Assembly: GCA_903919125.1 (NCBI GenBank)
Contig: CAIXGS010000027.1
Location: 1 to 64,000 of the forward strand
Origin: an uncultured Spartobacteria bacterium
GTDB lineage: Bacteria > Verrucomicrobiota > Verrucomicrobiia > Chthoniobacterales > Chthoniobacteraceae
Direction: 5' to 3'
Length of the DNA stretch: 64,000 bases
Positions 45,975 through 54,033 of this stretch are shown here, one piece after another; within the stretch, counting starts at the first letter, position 1; each line of letters starts with the position of its first letter. Under the pieces are notes generated by a model. It was not told where the DNA came from. It saw only the letters and a list, made by a program, of their open reading frames with translations, and made no database searches. A program made the translations under genes and the position numbers.

Positions 45975-45977
45975 GGG

Positions 45978-46021
45978 TAGGGGACCCTTGAGCGGCTTAC
46001 CCCTAGCCTGAGGATAGGGGT
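45978..46021 (-). promoter_or_regulatory. Leader of the giant gene with two mutually exclusive hairpins
   Basis: In the mRNA sense three arms occur in order: ACCCCTA (46,021-46,015), TAGGGGT (46,005-45,999) and CCCCTA (45,983-45,978), the last ending 3 nt before the ATG at 45,974. The middle arm can pair with either flank: 7 bp with a 9-nt loop upstream, or 6 bp with a 15-nt loop downstream. The second pairing would enclose the weak Shine-Dalgarno-like AAGGG (45,989-45,985) and touch the start region. No U-run follows, so neither hairpin looks like an intrinsic terminator. The pairing is plain in the sequence; any regulatory role is inference. Confidence 0.4.
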
Positions 46022-46157
46022 TTGACTGACTTCATGATCAGCATTTCGCCCAGAAAAGGCCATCTTTTATGACAACTTTTTTTCACTCTCCGCACGTCTC
46101 CTCTAAGAACTTACAAAAACCTCGATTTTACGAAAAATCAATGAGTCTCACCACGCA

Positions 46158-47084
46158 TCAGGCCCGAGGATGGGCGTCATCATACACGCTCCGTAACCGC
46201 TCAATGCTCACATGCGTGTAAATCTGAGTCGTCGACAGACTCGCGTGCCCCAGAAGCTCCTGCACACTGCGCAAATCCGCCCCCGCATCCAACAAGTGCG
46301 TGGCAAACGAGTGCCGCAGCTTGTGCGGGCTCACCTCCAGCGGGATGCTCGTATGCCGCAAATAACGCTTCAGTAGCGCCCATATCGCCGTCACCCCGAT
46401 GCGCTTGCGGCTTTTGTTCAAAAATAGCGGCCCCGCCTCCACCCGCGCCGCCTGCCTGTACTTCTGGATGGCCACCAGCGCCGGAGCCCCCACAGGAACC
46501 ACCCGCTCCTTGCGCCCCTTCCCCAACACCCGGACCGCTTCCGAGTACGGATCCACTTCCGCGACGTTCAGTCCCGCCAGCTCCGACAAACGCAGGCCGC
46601 TAGAGTAAAAAAGCTCCAAAATCGCTGCATCCCGCTGCGGCATCCATTCAGGAGCCTGTTTTTGCTTGGAAACGCGCAAGGGCGCCCCGAGCAGCTCGTC
46701 AATCTGGTTAGGGGTGAGAACGAAGGGCAGCTTTCGCCCGAGCTTGGGCAGTTGCACCTGTTGGAGCGGGTTCTGCTCCAGGGCGTGGTATTCCGTCAGA
46801 AACTTGTAAAAAGTGCGAAATGCGGCGAAGTGCAACCGGACGGTCGGCTTGGCCAGTCCCTCGGCGGCGAGCCGCATGAGGTAGCGCCGAAAGTCGTCCG
46901 GCTTCAGTTGGAGCCAGCCGGGGAGGTCCTCACGGGACGCCCGCAACTTTTCCAGAGCGTGCCGGTAGTTGGTGAGCGTGCGCTTGGCCACATTGCGCTC
47001 AAACTCAAGATGCCGAAAAAACTCGCCCAGCAAGCGATCCGGACGAGGGCGGGGCAAAGAGCGGGGCGGCTTCACAAGGGGCAT
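46158..47084 (-). CDS. Xer-type tyrosine recombinase (XerC/XerD family)
   Basis: 308 residues from the ATG at 47,084, a normal Xer length. The frame is open further upstream, but that extension reads like the reverse of the divergent gene and is not used. An N-terminal SAM-like core-binding domain (about residues 15-105) precedes the catalytic domain, which has every expected residue: R165 (SGLRLSELAGL), the GKGRKER beta-hairpin lysine near 189, H254 and R257 (HKLRHSFATHLLDAGAD), H280 (LLGHASLSTTQIYTH) and the Tyr289 nucleophile. Xer proteins cut and rejoin DNA at dif to resolve chromosome dimers; XerC and XerD cannot be separated from sequence alone. It lies 183 bases upstream of the giant surface gene on the same strand and diverges from the PpiD-like gene. 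Confidence 0.95.
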   Translation of the reverse strand: MPLVKPPRSLPRPRPDRLLGEFFRHLEFERNVAKRTLTNYRHALEKLRASREDLPGWLQLKPDDFRRYLMRLAAEGLAKPTVRLHFAAFRTFYKFLTEYHALEQNPLQQVQLPKLGRKLPFVLTPNQIDELLGAPLRVSKQKQAPEWMPQRDAAILELFYSSGLRLSELAGLNVAEVDPYSEAVRVLGKGRKERVVPVGAPALVAIQKYRQAARVEAGPLFLNKSRKRIGVTAIWALLKRYLRHTSIPLEVSPHKLRHSFATHLLDAGADLRSVQELLGHASLSTTQIYTHVSIERLRSVYDDAHPRA

Positions 47085-47174
47085 TGTAGAAGGAATAGCG
47101 CAAAAGCACAGAGAAACAGATTGCGAGACAAGCCCCCACCCTTCATCTTCCACGCTCTTTATACCGCCCCAGCC
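47085..47174. promoter_or_regulatory. Divergent intergenic region between the Xer gene and the PpiD-like gene
   Basis: The 90-base gap separates two divergent starts, so promoters for both must lie here or within the neighbouring gene. A TTATAC hexamer occurs about 20 bases before the plus-strand start, but no convincing -35 box accompanies it. Confidence 0.3.
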
Positions 47175-48671
47175 ATGGTCAACATCTTCCGCCGGTTTCA
47201 GCAGCCCCTGCTGATCGCACTCACTGTTTTCGTCATCATCGCCTTCGTCATTCTCTACGGAGGCCCAGGCACGCGTCTGGACAAACTCGGTTCCGACAAA
47301 ATCGCCACCATCTACGACCGCAGCGTCCTGCCCCATGAGTACCGCAACATCGGGCGCCAATTTGAAATTTGCCGCAGACTCGGCATGTTCGACCTGATTA
47401 TTCCCCTGTCCCAAAACGCTCGCACCATGGGAGCCGTGACGGAAAACTACGTGTGGAACACCATTGTCCTAAGGCACATGGCGGACAAATTAGGTATCCA
47501 GCCCACTGAGGTTCAAATCGCCGACGCCATCCGCCGCCTCCCCGCCTTCCAGTCCAACGGCCAGTACGACCACTCGCGCTATCTCACCACCGTTCAGGCG
47601 GAACTCATGCCCCGAGGAATGAATTCCTCGCACTTGGAGGACATCGTGCGCGACTCGCTGCGTCTGCAAACCATCCGCGACATGCTCGGTGCCACCTCCG
47701 CGCCATCTCCGGACGAATTGCTAGCCGCCTACGAACAGCGCTTCCAAAAACTAGAAGCCTCCGTCGTGCGCATTCCCAAGGACGCCATTGCAAAGACGGT
47801 GCAAATTACTGATGAAGAAGTGCAAACCGCCTTCGAAGCTCGCAAGGAAAACCTCAAAACCCCCGAAAAACGCGCCGTCCAGTTCGCCTTCTTCCCCCTT
47901 CCCACAAAGGAGAAGGAAGTCGCTCCTCCAAGCGCCGAGGAAATGCAAAAAGTCGCTGACAAAGCCGATGATTTCGCCGCTGCAGCACTTGTCCCGGACG
48001 CAAAGCTGGAAGAAGTCGCTGCTAAGTTTAGCGTTGAGCTGAAGACCACCGCGCCTTTCACCCGAGGCGAGCGCCTCGAAATGCTCTCGAACCAGCCCAA
48101 GGTGACTGCGACCGCCTTCCAGCTTACCTCTGAAAAACCAGTTTCAGACACGATTGGAACGGAAAAAGGTTACTTCATTCTGCGCCTGCTTTCTGTTGAA
48201 GAATCCCACCCTTTGCCGCTTGCAGAGGCCAAGCCCAAGCTCGTCGAAAGTCTCAAAGCCGATCGCGTGCGCGAAACACTTTCGCTCAAGGCTGCGGATG
48301 TCCGCAAACAGGTGGAAGAGTCTCTCAAGGCTGGAAAGTCGTTCACAGACGCCGCACAAGCCGCTGGCTTTAAGGCGGAAACACTCGAGGCGTTTTCCCG
48401 CTCCGACACTGAGCTTAAAATCGCCGACGCCAAATTAATTCAAAGCACCGCTTCCGAGCTGAAGGTCGGGCAGACGAGCACGCCAGTGGAAGGCGCGGCC
48501 GACACGCTGCTAGTCCATGTCACCAAGAGACTTCCCATCGACCCAGCAAATTTGGAAAAGGAAAAGTCCAACATCCTTCCCATGCTGGAATCCCAGCGCA
48601 CCGACGGACTTTTAAGCGAATGGGTGGAGCGCCAGCGCGCCGCCGCCGGGTTGGAGTTTGTGCAACCATAA
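47175..48671 (+). CDS. Membrane-anchored SurA/PpiD-type peptidyl-prolyl isomerase
   Basis: 498 residues from the ATG at 47,175 (MVNIFRRFQQ). A much longer frame is open upstream but overlaps the Xer gene antisense. One transmembrane segment (about residues 12-31, LLIALTVFVIIAFVILYGG) anchors it with the rest on the periplasmic side. A SurA_N-like helical domain follows (about 40-200, including TENYVWNTIVLRHMADKLGI). A degenerate parvulin-like region lies around 250-380 (GTEKGYFILRLLSVEE) and a helical C-terminus to 498. PpiD/SurA proteins assist folding of exported and outer-membrane proteins. It would be a natural folding helper for secreted proteins such as those encoded nearby, but that link is inference. 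Only 7 bases separate it from the TPR gene, suggesting one transcript. Confidence 0.88.
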   Translation: MVNIFRRFQQPLLIALTVFVIIAFVILYGGPGTRLDKLGSDKIATIYDRSVLPHEYRNIGRQFEICRRLGMFDLIIPLSQNARTMGAVTENYVWNTIVLRHMADKLGIQPTEVQIADAIRRLPAFQSNGQYDHSRYLTTVQAELMPRGMNSSHLEDIVRDSLRLQTIRDMLGATSAPSPDELLAAYEQRFQKLEASVVRIPKDAIAKTVQITDEEVQTAFEARKENLKTPEKRAVQFAFFPLPTKEKEVAPPSAEEMQKVADKADDFAAAALVPDAKLEEVAAKFSVELKTTAPFTRGERLEMLSNQPKVTATAFQLTSEKPVSDTIGTEKGYFILRLLSVEESHPLPLAEAKPKLVESLKADRVRETLSLKAADVRKQVEESLKAGKSFTDAAQAAGFKAETLEAFSRSDTELKIADAKLIQSTASELKVGQTSTPVEGAADTLLVHVTKRLPIDPANLEKEKSNILPMLESQRTDGLLSEWVERQRAAAGLEFVQP

Positions 48672-48678
48672 CGCAGCA

Positions 48679-49044
48679 ATGACTCCCGAACTGGAGGCCC
48701 TATTCGACGACGCCAACGGCGATCTTGCCTTGGGCGAGTTGGAAGCGGCTCAACAGAAATATCAGGCCTGCACGGAGTTAGATGCGGCGTGCTTCGAGGC
48801 ATGGCACGCCCTCGGCATGGCGCGCATGAAACTGGGCCGCTTCCCGGAAGCCATCGAGGCAGGCCTGCGCTCGGTTGCGTTGCGCCCCGAGGATCAGTTG
48901 GCGTGGTCCAGTCTCTCGCTGTTTTATGTACGCAATGGGCAGATTCCCGAAGCTGAGGCCGCGGGAGCCAAGGCGCGGATTTTAGGCTGGGGCGAACAGT
49001 TGAAGAGCAAGGCGGCGGGTGCCGTTTCGACGCCTTCGAAGTAA
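48679..49044 (+). CDS. Small tetratricopeptide-repeat protein
   Basis: 121 residues from the ATG at 48,679, 7 bases after the preceding stop; an upstream in-frame start would overlap that gene. Helical TPR pattern in about three units: residues 1-34 (ALFDDANGDLALGELEAAQQ), 35-68 (CFEAWHALGMARMKLGRFPE) and 69-102 (QLAWSSLSLFYVRNGQIPEA). No signal peptide, so cytoplasmic. TPR proteins bind partner proteins; the partner is unknown. Probably cotranscribed with the PpiD-like gene. Confidence 0.85.
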   Translation: MTPELEALFDDANGDLALGELEAAQQKYQACTELDAACFEAWHALGMARMKLGRFPEAIEAGLRSVALRPEDQLAWSSLSLFYVRNGQIPEAEAAGAKARILGWGEQLKSKAAGAVSTPSK

Positions 49045-49162
49045 TGCTCGCCCCTAGATCCTCCCTAACTTTTTTCGCGCCTCGCCATTAGACCTTTCCG
49101 CCAAGCCAGAACGCAGCACCGCTTGACTTTTCCCACTCAAATTAGCCCACATTGTTCCCGAG
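49045..49162 (+). promoter_or_regulatory. Intergenic region before the PSCyt1-FGE gene
   Basis: 118 bases. A TTGACT hexamer (49,123-49,128) would suit a -35 box for the downstream gene, but no good -10 hexamer follows at 16-18 bases. No hairpin with a T-run marks the end of the TPR gene. Confidence 0.25.
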
Positions 49163-50566
49163 ATGAAACCCGCCTTCCAAATCACCGCCCTCCTCAGTCT
49201 AGCCGGCCTCAGCGCAGCCCATCAGGCAAGTGCTGCGGTGGACTTCGTTAAGGACATACAGCCCATTCTGGAAAACAACTGTTTATCCTGTCACCGAGAA
49301 GGCCATGTGAAAGGAGGAGTGCGTTTAGATACTCTCCAACAAGCCACTACAAGCGGAGACAACGGCGCTGCCCTCGTCCCCGGCAAGTCTGCGAAGAGTC
49401 CCATGTACACCACCATGGTGCTTCCCGAAGACGACGACCTTCTCATGCCGCCGAAGAAAAAGGGCGGCCCCTTGCCCAAGGCGACCTCCGATCTCGTACG
49501 CGCCTGGATCGATGAGGGAGCGGTGTGGCCCGATGGCATCAAGATGATCTCCCGGAAAAAAGACGAGGTCCCCAAAGTTGATGAGACCGTGCTTGTGAAA
49601 GACATTCACAAAAAAATCGTCGCCGAGTCCCCTGTCATCGCGCCGCTTGCGATGCAGCCCTACGCAGAAAAGATTCCCGGCACCGATGTCGCCTTTGATT
49701 TGGTGATCATCCCCGGCGGCACCTTCAACATGGGCAGTCCCGAGGCTGAGTCTGGCCGCAGCGCGGATGAAGGACCACAGCGTCCCGTGCAGATCGCACC
49801 ATTTTGGATGGGCAAATGTGAAGTCACTTGGAACGAGTTTGAGCTCTTCATGTATCCTACTGAAGAAAAGCGCATTAGACTCGGCTACAAAGTGGATGCG
49901 AAGTTGAATGAGCTCACCGATGCAAGTGGACGCCCCACGCAACCGTACGTCGAAATGAGTTTCGGCATGGGCAAGGACGGCTTCCCCGCCATCTCCATGA
50001 CCCAACACGCTGCCAATAAATATTGCGAATGGTTGAGTGCAAAAACCGGCCACTTTTACCGCCTCCCAACCGAAGCGGAATGGGAATACGCGGCGAGGGC
50101 TGGAACCAGTACGGCTTACTTCTGGGGGGATGATCCCGCGCCTATGGATGAGTACTGCTGGTGGGGCAATAACAGCGAGGGCAAGTACCAGAAGGTCGGG
50201 CGCAAAAAGCCCAATCATTGGGGACTGCACGACATTTTGGGCAACGTCATGGAATGGACGCTGGACCAGTATTCCCCGGATGCCTACGCCTCAGGCGCCG
50301 CGAAAAACCCATGGGTTGTCGCAACCAAACCTTATCCGCATGTCGCTCGTGGTGGCGCTTGGGATGATGATTCCGCAGAAAAACTCCGCATCGCAGCGCG
50401 ACGCTTTTCGGATCCAGACTGGAAAATTCAGGATCCGCAGTTCCCCAAAAGCGTTTGGTATCATACTGATGCCCAGTTTCTTGGGTTCCGAGTCGTGCGC
50501 CCCTTGGAAACACCGTCGGCGGCGGATATGCAGAAGTACTGGAACAGCGGTGTGGAAAAAGATTAG
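49163..50566 (+). CDS. Secreted PSCyt1 cytochrome c domain fused to a sulfatase-modifying-factor (FGE-like) domain
   Basis: 467 residues. A signal peptide (about 1-25) is followed by a planctomycete-type cytochrome c domain: C40-L-S-C43-H44 for heme attachment, PILENNCLSCH, and MPPKKKGGPLP with VRAWIDEGAVWPDG. From about residue 178 an FGE-sulfatase/SUMF1-like domain runs to 455: VIIPGGTFNMGSPEAES, WMGKCEVTWNEFELF, RLPTEAEWEYAARAGTSTAY, LGNVMEWTLDQ, VARGGAWDDDS, FLGFRVVRP. True formylglycine-generating enzymes have catalytic cysteines just after the RGGxW region; here that place reads LRIAARRF with no cysteine, so FGE activity is doubtful. Such fusions are known from Planctomycetes and Verrucomicrobia, often beside sulfatases; no sulfatase is in this window. 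Substrate unknown. Confidence 0.92.
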   Translation: MKPAFQITALLSLAGLSAAHQASAAVDFVKDIQPILENNCLSCHREGHVKGGVRLDTLQQATTSGDNGAALVPGKSAKSPMYTTMVLPEDDDLLMPPKKKGGPLPKATSDLVRAWIDEGAVWPDGIKMISRKKDEVPKVDETVLVKDIHKKIVAESPVIAPLAMQPYAEKIPGTDVAFDLVIIPGGTFNMGSPEAESGRSADEGPQRPVQIAPFWMGKCEVTWNEFELFMYPTEEKRIRLGYKVDAKLNELTDASGRPTQPYVEMSFGMGKDGFPAISMTQHAANKYCEWLSAKTGHFYRLPTEAEWEYAARAGTSTAYFWGDDPAPMDEYCWWGNNSEGKYQKVGRKKPNHWGLHDILGNVMEWTLDQYSPDAYASGAAKNPWVVATKPYPHVARGGAWDDDSAEKLRIAARRFSDPDWKIQDPQFPKSVWYHTDAQFLGFRVVRPLETPSAADMQKYWNSGVEKD

Positions 50567-50634
50567 TGGCGAATACCTGCCGCTGCCTGCGATGGTGGGG
50601 CGTAGCTTCTCGATTCACTTCATCAAAACACCCT

Positions 50635-51825
50635 ATGGAAGGTCAGACCTCTAAATTGTCCAAAACCAACCGCATCGCGTTCCCTGCGGTTTTACTGGTG
50701 GCGCTTTCGCTCGCCTCACCGCGCTTCGTCGTGGCACAGGAGGCGCCGTTAATCACCATCACCAAAAGCGATAAAGTCGCCATCGGCCTCAACGGGATTA
50801 GCGGACCGGGTGGGGCCGGAATTGCGCAGATCGTGCAACGGGATTTGCAACTCTCCGGAGCGTTTTCAGTGGGCGGCCCGAACACGGGAAGCTTCTCGGT
50901 TTCGGGCGCGGCCTCGGGAGCCACGCTGCGTGGGCTTTTGATGGAGCGTAGCGGTCGTTCGCTGCTGGAGCGCTCGTACAGCGGGTCGGCGCGTGCTCAG
51001 GCGCATGCCTTCGCCAATGACATCGTGGAAACCATCACCGGTGTTCGTGGAATCGCGGGTTCGCGTCTCGGATTCGTGGCCAACCGGACTGGGCATAAAG
51101 AAGTGTACCTTGTGGATGCAGATGGCGGCAACCAGATGCAGATGACGCGCGACGGCCTCATCAGCGTGGCTCCGCGACTCTCTCCAGACGGCCGCCGCCT
51201 CGCTTACACCGGCTATCAAAGCGGGTACGCAGACGTTTATGAAATCGATCTCGGCTCGGGCTCTCGTCGCCGCATCATGAAGTATCCAGGCACAAACTCG
51301 GGCGCTGTATATTCCCCAGACGGCAGTCGCTTCGCGGTCACCTTAAGTAAAGACGGTAACCCGGAGCTATACGTCACGGATTCCTCGGGAGCCTCCCCAC
51401 AGCGTTTGACCATGACGCCCGGCGTGGAGAGCAGTCCGAGCTGGTCGCCCGATGGACGGCAAATTGTGTACTCGGGCGATAGCGGAGGCAGCCCCACGCT
51501 GTACCGGATTTCCGCTTCGGGCGGCTCACCCAGCGCCATTCGAACGGGGCACGGATACAACACGGAGCCGAACTGGTCGCCGGACGGGAAGCGACTGGCG
51601 TTTACTGTGAGAGAGGGAGGCGGCTTTCAGGTGGCGATTTTGGAGTTTGCGACTGGCAGCGTGCGGTTGCTGGCGGAAGGGCAGAATCCCGTGTGGGGGC
51701 CGGATTCGCGGCATATCGCATACGCGCAGGGCGGTTCGCTGATGTTACTGGACGTTATCTCCCTGCAACGCAGTGCGATTGTCACCGGCTTGGGGCAAAT
51801 CTCCGAGCCGACCTGGGCGCGTTGA
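50635..51825 (+). CDS. tolB: TolB-like periplasmic beta-propeller protein
   Basis: 396 residues from the ATG at 50,635 (MEGQTSKLSKTNRI), chosen because a signal peptide follows directly (hydrophobic core AFPAVLLVALSLASPRFVVA, cleavage near AQ-EA). The N-terminal alpha/beta domain (about 40-150, IVQRDLQLSGAFSV) precedes WD40-like PD40 blades: RLSPDGRRLAYTG, VYSPDGSRFAVT, SWSPDGRQIVYSG, NWSPDGKRLAFTV. TolB works with Pal and the TolQRA complex in outer-membrane constriction and stability. No pal, tolA, tolQ or tolR is in the window. It is 68 bases after the FGE-like gene and 9 bases before the DUF535 gene, so a shared transcript is likely. Confidence 0.88.
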   Translation: MEGQTSKLSKTNRIAFPAVLLVALSLASPRFVVAQEAPLITITKSDKVAIGLNGISGPGGAGIAQIVQRDLQLSGAFSVGGPNTGSFSVSGAASGATLRGLLMERSGRSLLERSYSGSARAQAHAFANDIVETITGVRGIAGSRLGFVANRTGHKEVYLVDADGGNQMQMTRDGLISVAPRLSPDGRRLAYTGYQSGYADVYEIDLGSGSRRRIMKYPGTNSGAVYSPDGSRFAVTLSKDGNPELYVTDSSGASPQRLTMTPGVESSPSWSPDGRQIVYSGDSGGSPTLYRISASGGSPSAIRTGHGYNTEPNWSPDGKRLAFTVREGGGFQVAILEFATGSVRLLAEGQNPVWGPDSRHIAYAQGGSLMLLDVISLQRSAIVTGLGQISEPTWAR

Positions 51826-51834
51826 GGCGAAATA

Positions 51835-52743
51835 ATGGCGCTCAAAACGCTTTGGTTTGAATTGCTCAGAACGGCGGCTCTGGTCTATCCGAACAGCGGT
51901 CTAAAAGAGGACGTTAATCGACTTAAATACTTGGCACGCGGACTGCTGCTTTCACGGCACACAGCGCAACTGCTCGCTTTATTGAACCAGCCAGGCATTA
52001 AGGAACTGGCTCAACGGCACCCCAGAATTTTCAGCCGGTTGCAGTGGCCCTACCTTACCAGCAGTCTTGGGACTTCACAGAAACTGAGCGCGTTAAAGCA
52101 ACACTACACGTTCGTTTCCACGCAACTTCCCCCCGCAATCATCTCCGCATTCGCCCGCTCCGAACCGTGGCCCTTGGTCTCCATTCCACTGGATGAGACT
52201 GAAACTCTCGGACTCGCCTTGCGGTTTGGACTCTACGAAAAAGAGGGGGAGTTGAGCCTTTCACTGCGCAGTGAAAGTACCTCTGAATGGATCTCCACGG
52301 TGAGTTTCACAGTGCTTCATTGGACGCCTCAACGTAGAGAAATTTTAATCGCCGGAATACAGGGGCACGATTTCCGTGACGAAAAAGAGCGCACTATCAG
52401 CTTCACCCGCGCCTTGCGGGGAATGCGTCCCAAGGCGTTGATTTTATATGCGCTCCAACAGCTCGCTTTAGAGTGGAATATGACTGGCTTGCAGGCTGTT
52501 GGAAACGAGCTTCACATTTATCGCTCGCTACGCAAACGCAGAGAGATCCAGTCCGATTACGACCTCTTCTGGACCGAGTCCGCGGGCGTCCTCAATGCCG
52601 AGAGCTTGTTTGACCTGCCCGTGACGCCCCCCGTGCGAGACGTCGCGGAAATCAAACCCAACAAGCGCTCTATGTACCGCCAGCGCTACGCCCTGCTCGA
52701 GAGCCTCGCGCCTCAAATCCGTGCGGCAGTGCGCGCGCATTAA
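51835..52743 (+). CDS. VirK/YbjX (DUF535) family protein
   Basis: 302 residues starting 9 bases after the tolB-like gene. It matches the DUF535 family by its central LQGHD-like text (IAGIQGHDFRDEKERTISFT), the RxxRPK-like stretch RGMRPKALILYALQQLA, the YDLFWTESAGV motif and the closing KRSMYRQRYALLESLAPQI. No signal peptide or membrane segment is seen. Family members in enterobacteria (VirK, YbjX, Lpx-associated relatives) are linked to virulence, peptide resistance and envelope lipids, but the biochemical activity is not established. It converges on tyrS with a 20-base gap. Confidence 0.85.
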   Translation: MALKTLWFELLRTAALVYPNSGLKEDVNRLKYLARGLLLSRHTAQLLALLNQPGIKELAQRHPRIFSRLQWPYLTSSLGTSQKLSALKQHYTFVSTQLPPAIISAFARSEPWPLVSIPLDETETLGLALRFGLYEKEGELSLSLRSESTSEWISTVSFTVLHWTPQRREILIAGIQGHDFRDEKERTISFTRALRGMRPKALILYALQQLALEWNMTGLQAVGNELHIYRSLRKRREIQSDYDLFWTESAGVLNAESLFDLPVTPPVRDVAEIKPNKRSMYRQRYALLESLAPQIRAAVRAH

Positions 52744-52763
52744 AGTCGCAACTTCGCGGTGCA

Positions 52764-53936
52764 TTAACCCACGCGAATCGCACGCGTTTTATCCAGACGC
52801 AATACGCCTCCCGAAGTGAGGCTGAGAACGGCTTTCGGGGCCGTGATTTTTTCCGACTGCCACTGGACACTACCTTGCTCGACAAGGCGGCGGGCGTCTG
52901 CCCGAGACTTTGTGATTTGAAAGCCGCCCGCATAAGCAGCTACCACGGCTGAGATTACATCACTCCCAAGCAGGTCCGCAGAAACCACTGGCAACTCGGC
53001 GTGATCCAGATCTTTTTTTGAAAACCGGGTATTGAAGTCTGCGAGCGCGACCTCCCCTTCCTCTTGCGAGTGATACTGAGCCACGAGGCGGCGGGCCAAT
53101 TCCTTTTTGGCATCCATGGGGTGAATATCCGGCATGGTCTGGCCCAGCAGCAGCGTGTAATAGCGGGCCATGAGCGTGTCCGAGATGCTCATGATCTTAC
53201 CAAACATCTCTGCCGGGGGATCCGTTACACCGACGTAATTGTTAAGACTCTTGGACATCTTCTGAACCCCGTCCAAGCCCTCAAGCAGCGGCATTAGAAA
53301 GACGACCTGCTCGGGCATCTTTTCTTCCCGCTGCAAGTCACGTCCGACTAGGATGTTAAACAACTGATCTGTACCGCCCAATTCCACGTCGGCCTTCACC
53401 ATCACTGAGTCCCAGCCTTGGATGATGGGATATTGAATTTCATGGAGACGCACAGAATCACCCCTCTCGATTCTAGAACGAAAGTCTTCGCGATGAAGCA
53501 TTTGCTGGAGCGTTACTCGGCTATTGAGGCGGATGATCTGCTCGAAGTTCATCACTTCAAACCATTCACCGTTGAACACGGTACGAGTTTTGGCGGGGTC
53601 CAAGATTTTGAACGCCTGCTGTTGGAAGCTTTTGGCGTTGGCCATGATCTCGTCATGGGAAAGTTGGGGCCGAGTTTTGGAACGGCCCGAGGGGTCGCCT
53701 ATCATGGCGGTGAAATCCCCGATGATCAAAACCGCTTGATGTCCAAGATCCTGAAACTGCCGAAGTTTCTGCAAGCAAACGGTGAAGCCCAAGTGGATGT
53801 CAGGGGCTGTGGGATCCACCCCCAGTTTGATGTTCAGCGGCCTGCCCGTACGTAGTTTCGTAAGGAGTTCTGCCTCGGATAATATCTGCGCTGAACCGTG
53901 TTTCAGGATTTCCAATTGAGCTTCGGGAGACTGCAT
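52764..53936 (-). CDS. tyrS: Tyrosyl-tRNA synthetase
   Basis: 390 residues, class I aminoacyl-tRNA synthetase charging tRNA-Tyr in the cytoplasm. The HIGH motif is HLGF at residues 48-51 (LGVDPTAPDIHLGF) and KMSKS is exact at 226-230 (GVQKMSKSLNNYVGV). Other TyrRS texts are IIGDFTAMIGDPSGRS (71-86) and VELGGTDQLFNILVGRDLQ. A C-terminal S4-like RNA-binding segment spans about 325-385 (GGFQITKSRADARRLVEQGS). Length and motifs fit the TyrZ-like bacterial subgroup. It is the last gene of the minus-strand cluster begun by folP, 97 bases after the small membrane-peptide gene. No T-box-like leader is visible in that gap. Confidence 0.97.
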   Translation of the reverse strand: MQSPEAQLEILKHGSAQILSEAELLTKLRTGRPLNIKLGVDPTAPDIHLGFTVCLQKLRQFQDLGHQAVLIIGDFTAMIGDPSGRSKTRPQLSHDEIMANAKSFQQQAFKILDPAKTRTVFNGEWFEVMNFEQIIRLNSRVTLQQMLHREDFRSRIERGDSVRLHEIQYPIIQGWDSVMVKADVELGGTDQLFNILVGRDLQREEKMPEQVVFLMPLLEGLDGVQKMSKSLNNYVGVTDPPAEMFGKIMSISDTLMARYYTLLLGQTMPDIHPMDAKKELARRLVAQYHSQEEGEVALADFNTRFSKKDLDHAELPVVSADLLGSDVISAVVAAYAGGFQITKSRADARRLVEQGSVQWQSEKITAPKAVLSLTSGGVLRLDKTRAIRVG

Positions 53937-54033
53937 GGTGAGGAGAATTAAGGGACTCGCCTTCGAGGACTCAAGACGGGAATCGGGAAGGATTATCGAT
54001 GCACTAGACTGCGCGCAGTTAACAAGCTGCTTA

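Noticed and set aside
47-45859. More than a hundred plus-strand ORFs of 60-376 codons opposite the giant gene (for example 35,896-37,026 and 26,920-27,693).
   Set aside because: They are antisense shadows: the Gly/Ser/Thr/Ala-rich repeat codons leave the opposite strand nearly stop-free. Their products are Pro/Val/Ala-rich, lack domains or ribosome-binding sites and change frame at random.
1-46000. CRISPR array or tandem DNA minisatellite as the source of the periodicity.
   Set aside because: The repeats are protein-level and divergent in DNA, of unequal length and translated in one frame; there are no identical short repeats with unique spacers.
46158-47084. The recombinase as evidence of a mobile element.
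   Set aside because: It has the length and motifs of housekeeping XerC/XerD, with no attachment repeats, transposase or phage genes around.
46662-47174. Extending the PpiD-like gene to a start at 46,662 (669 residues).
   Set aside because: The extra 171 residues lie antisense to the Xer recombinase and end just before a typical membrane anchor; the ATG at 47,175 is the sensible start.
47085-47414. Extending the Xer gene to a start at 47,414 (418 residues).
   Set aside because: The extra 110 residues are antisense to the PpiD-like gene; starting at 47,084 gives the normal Xer length.
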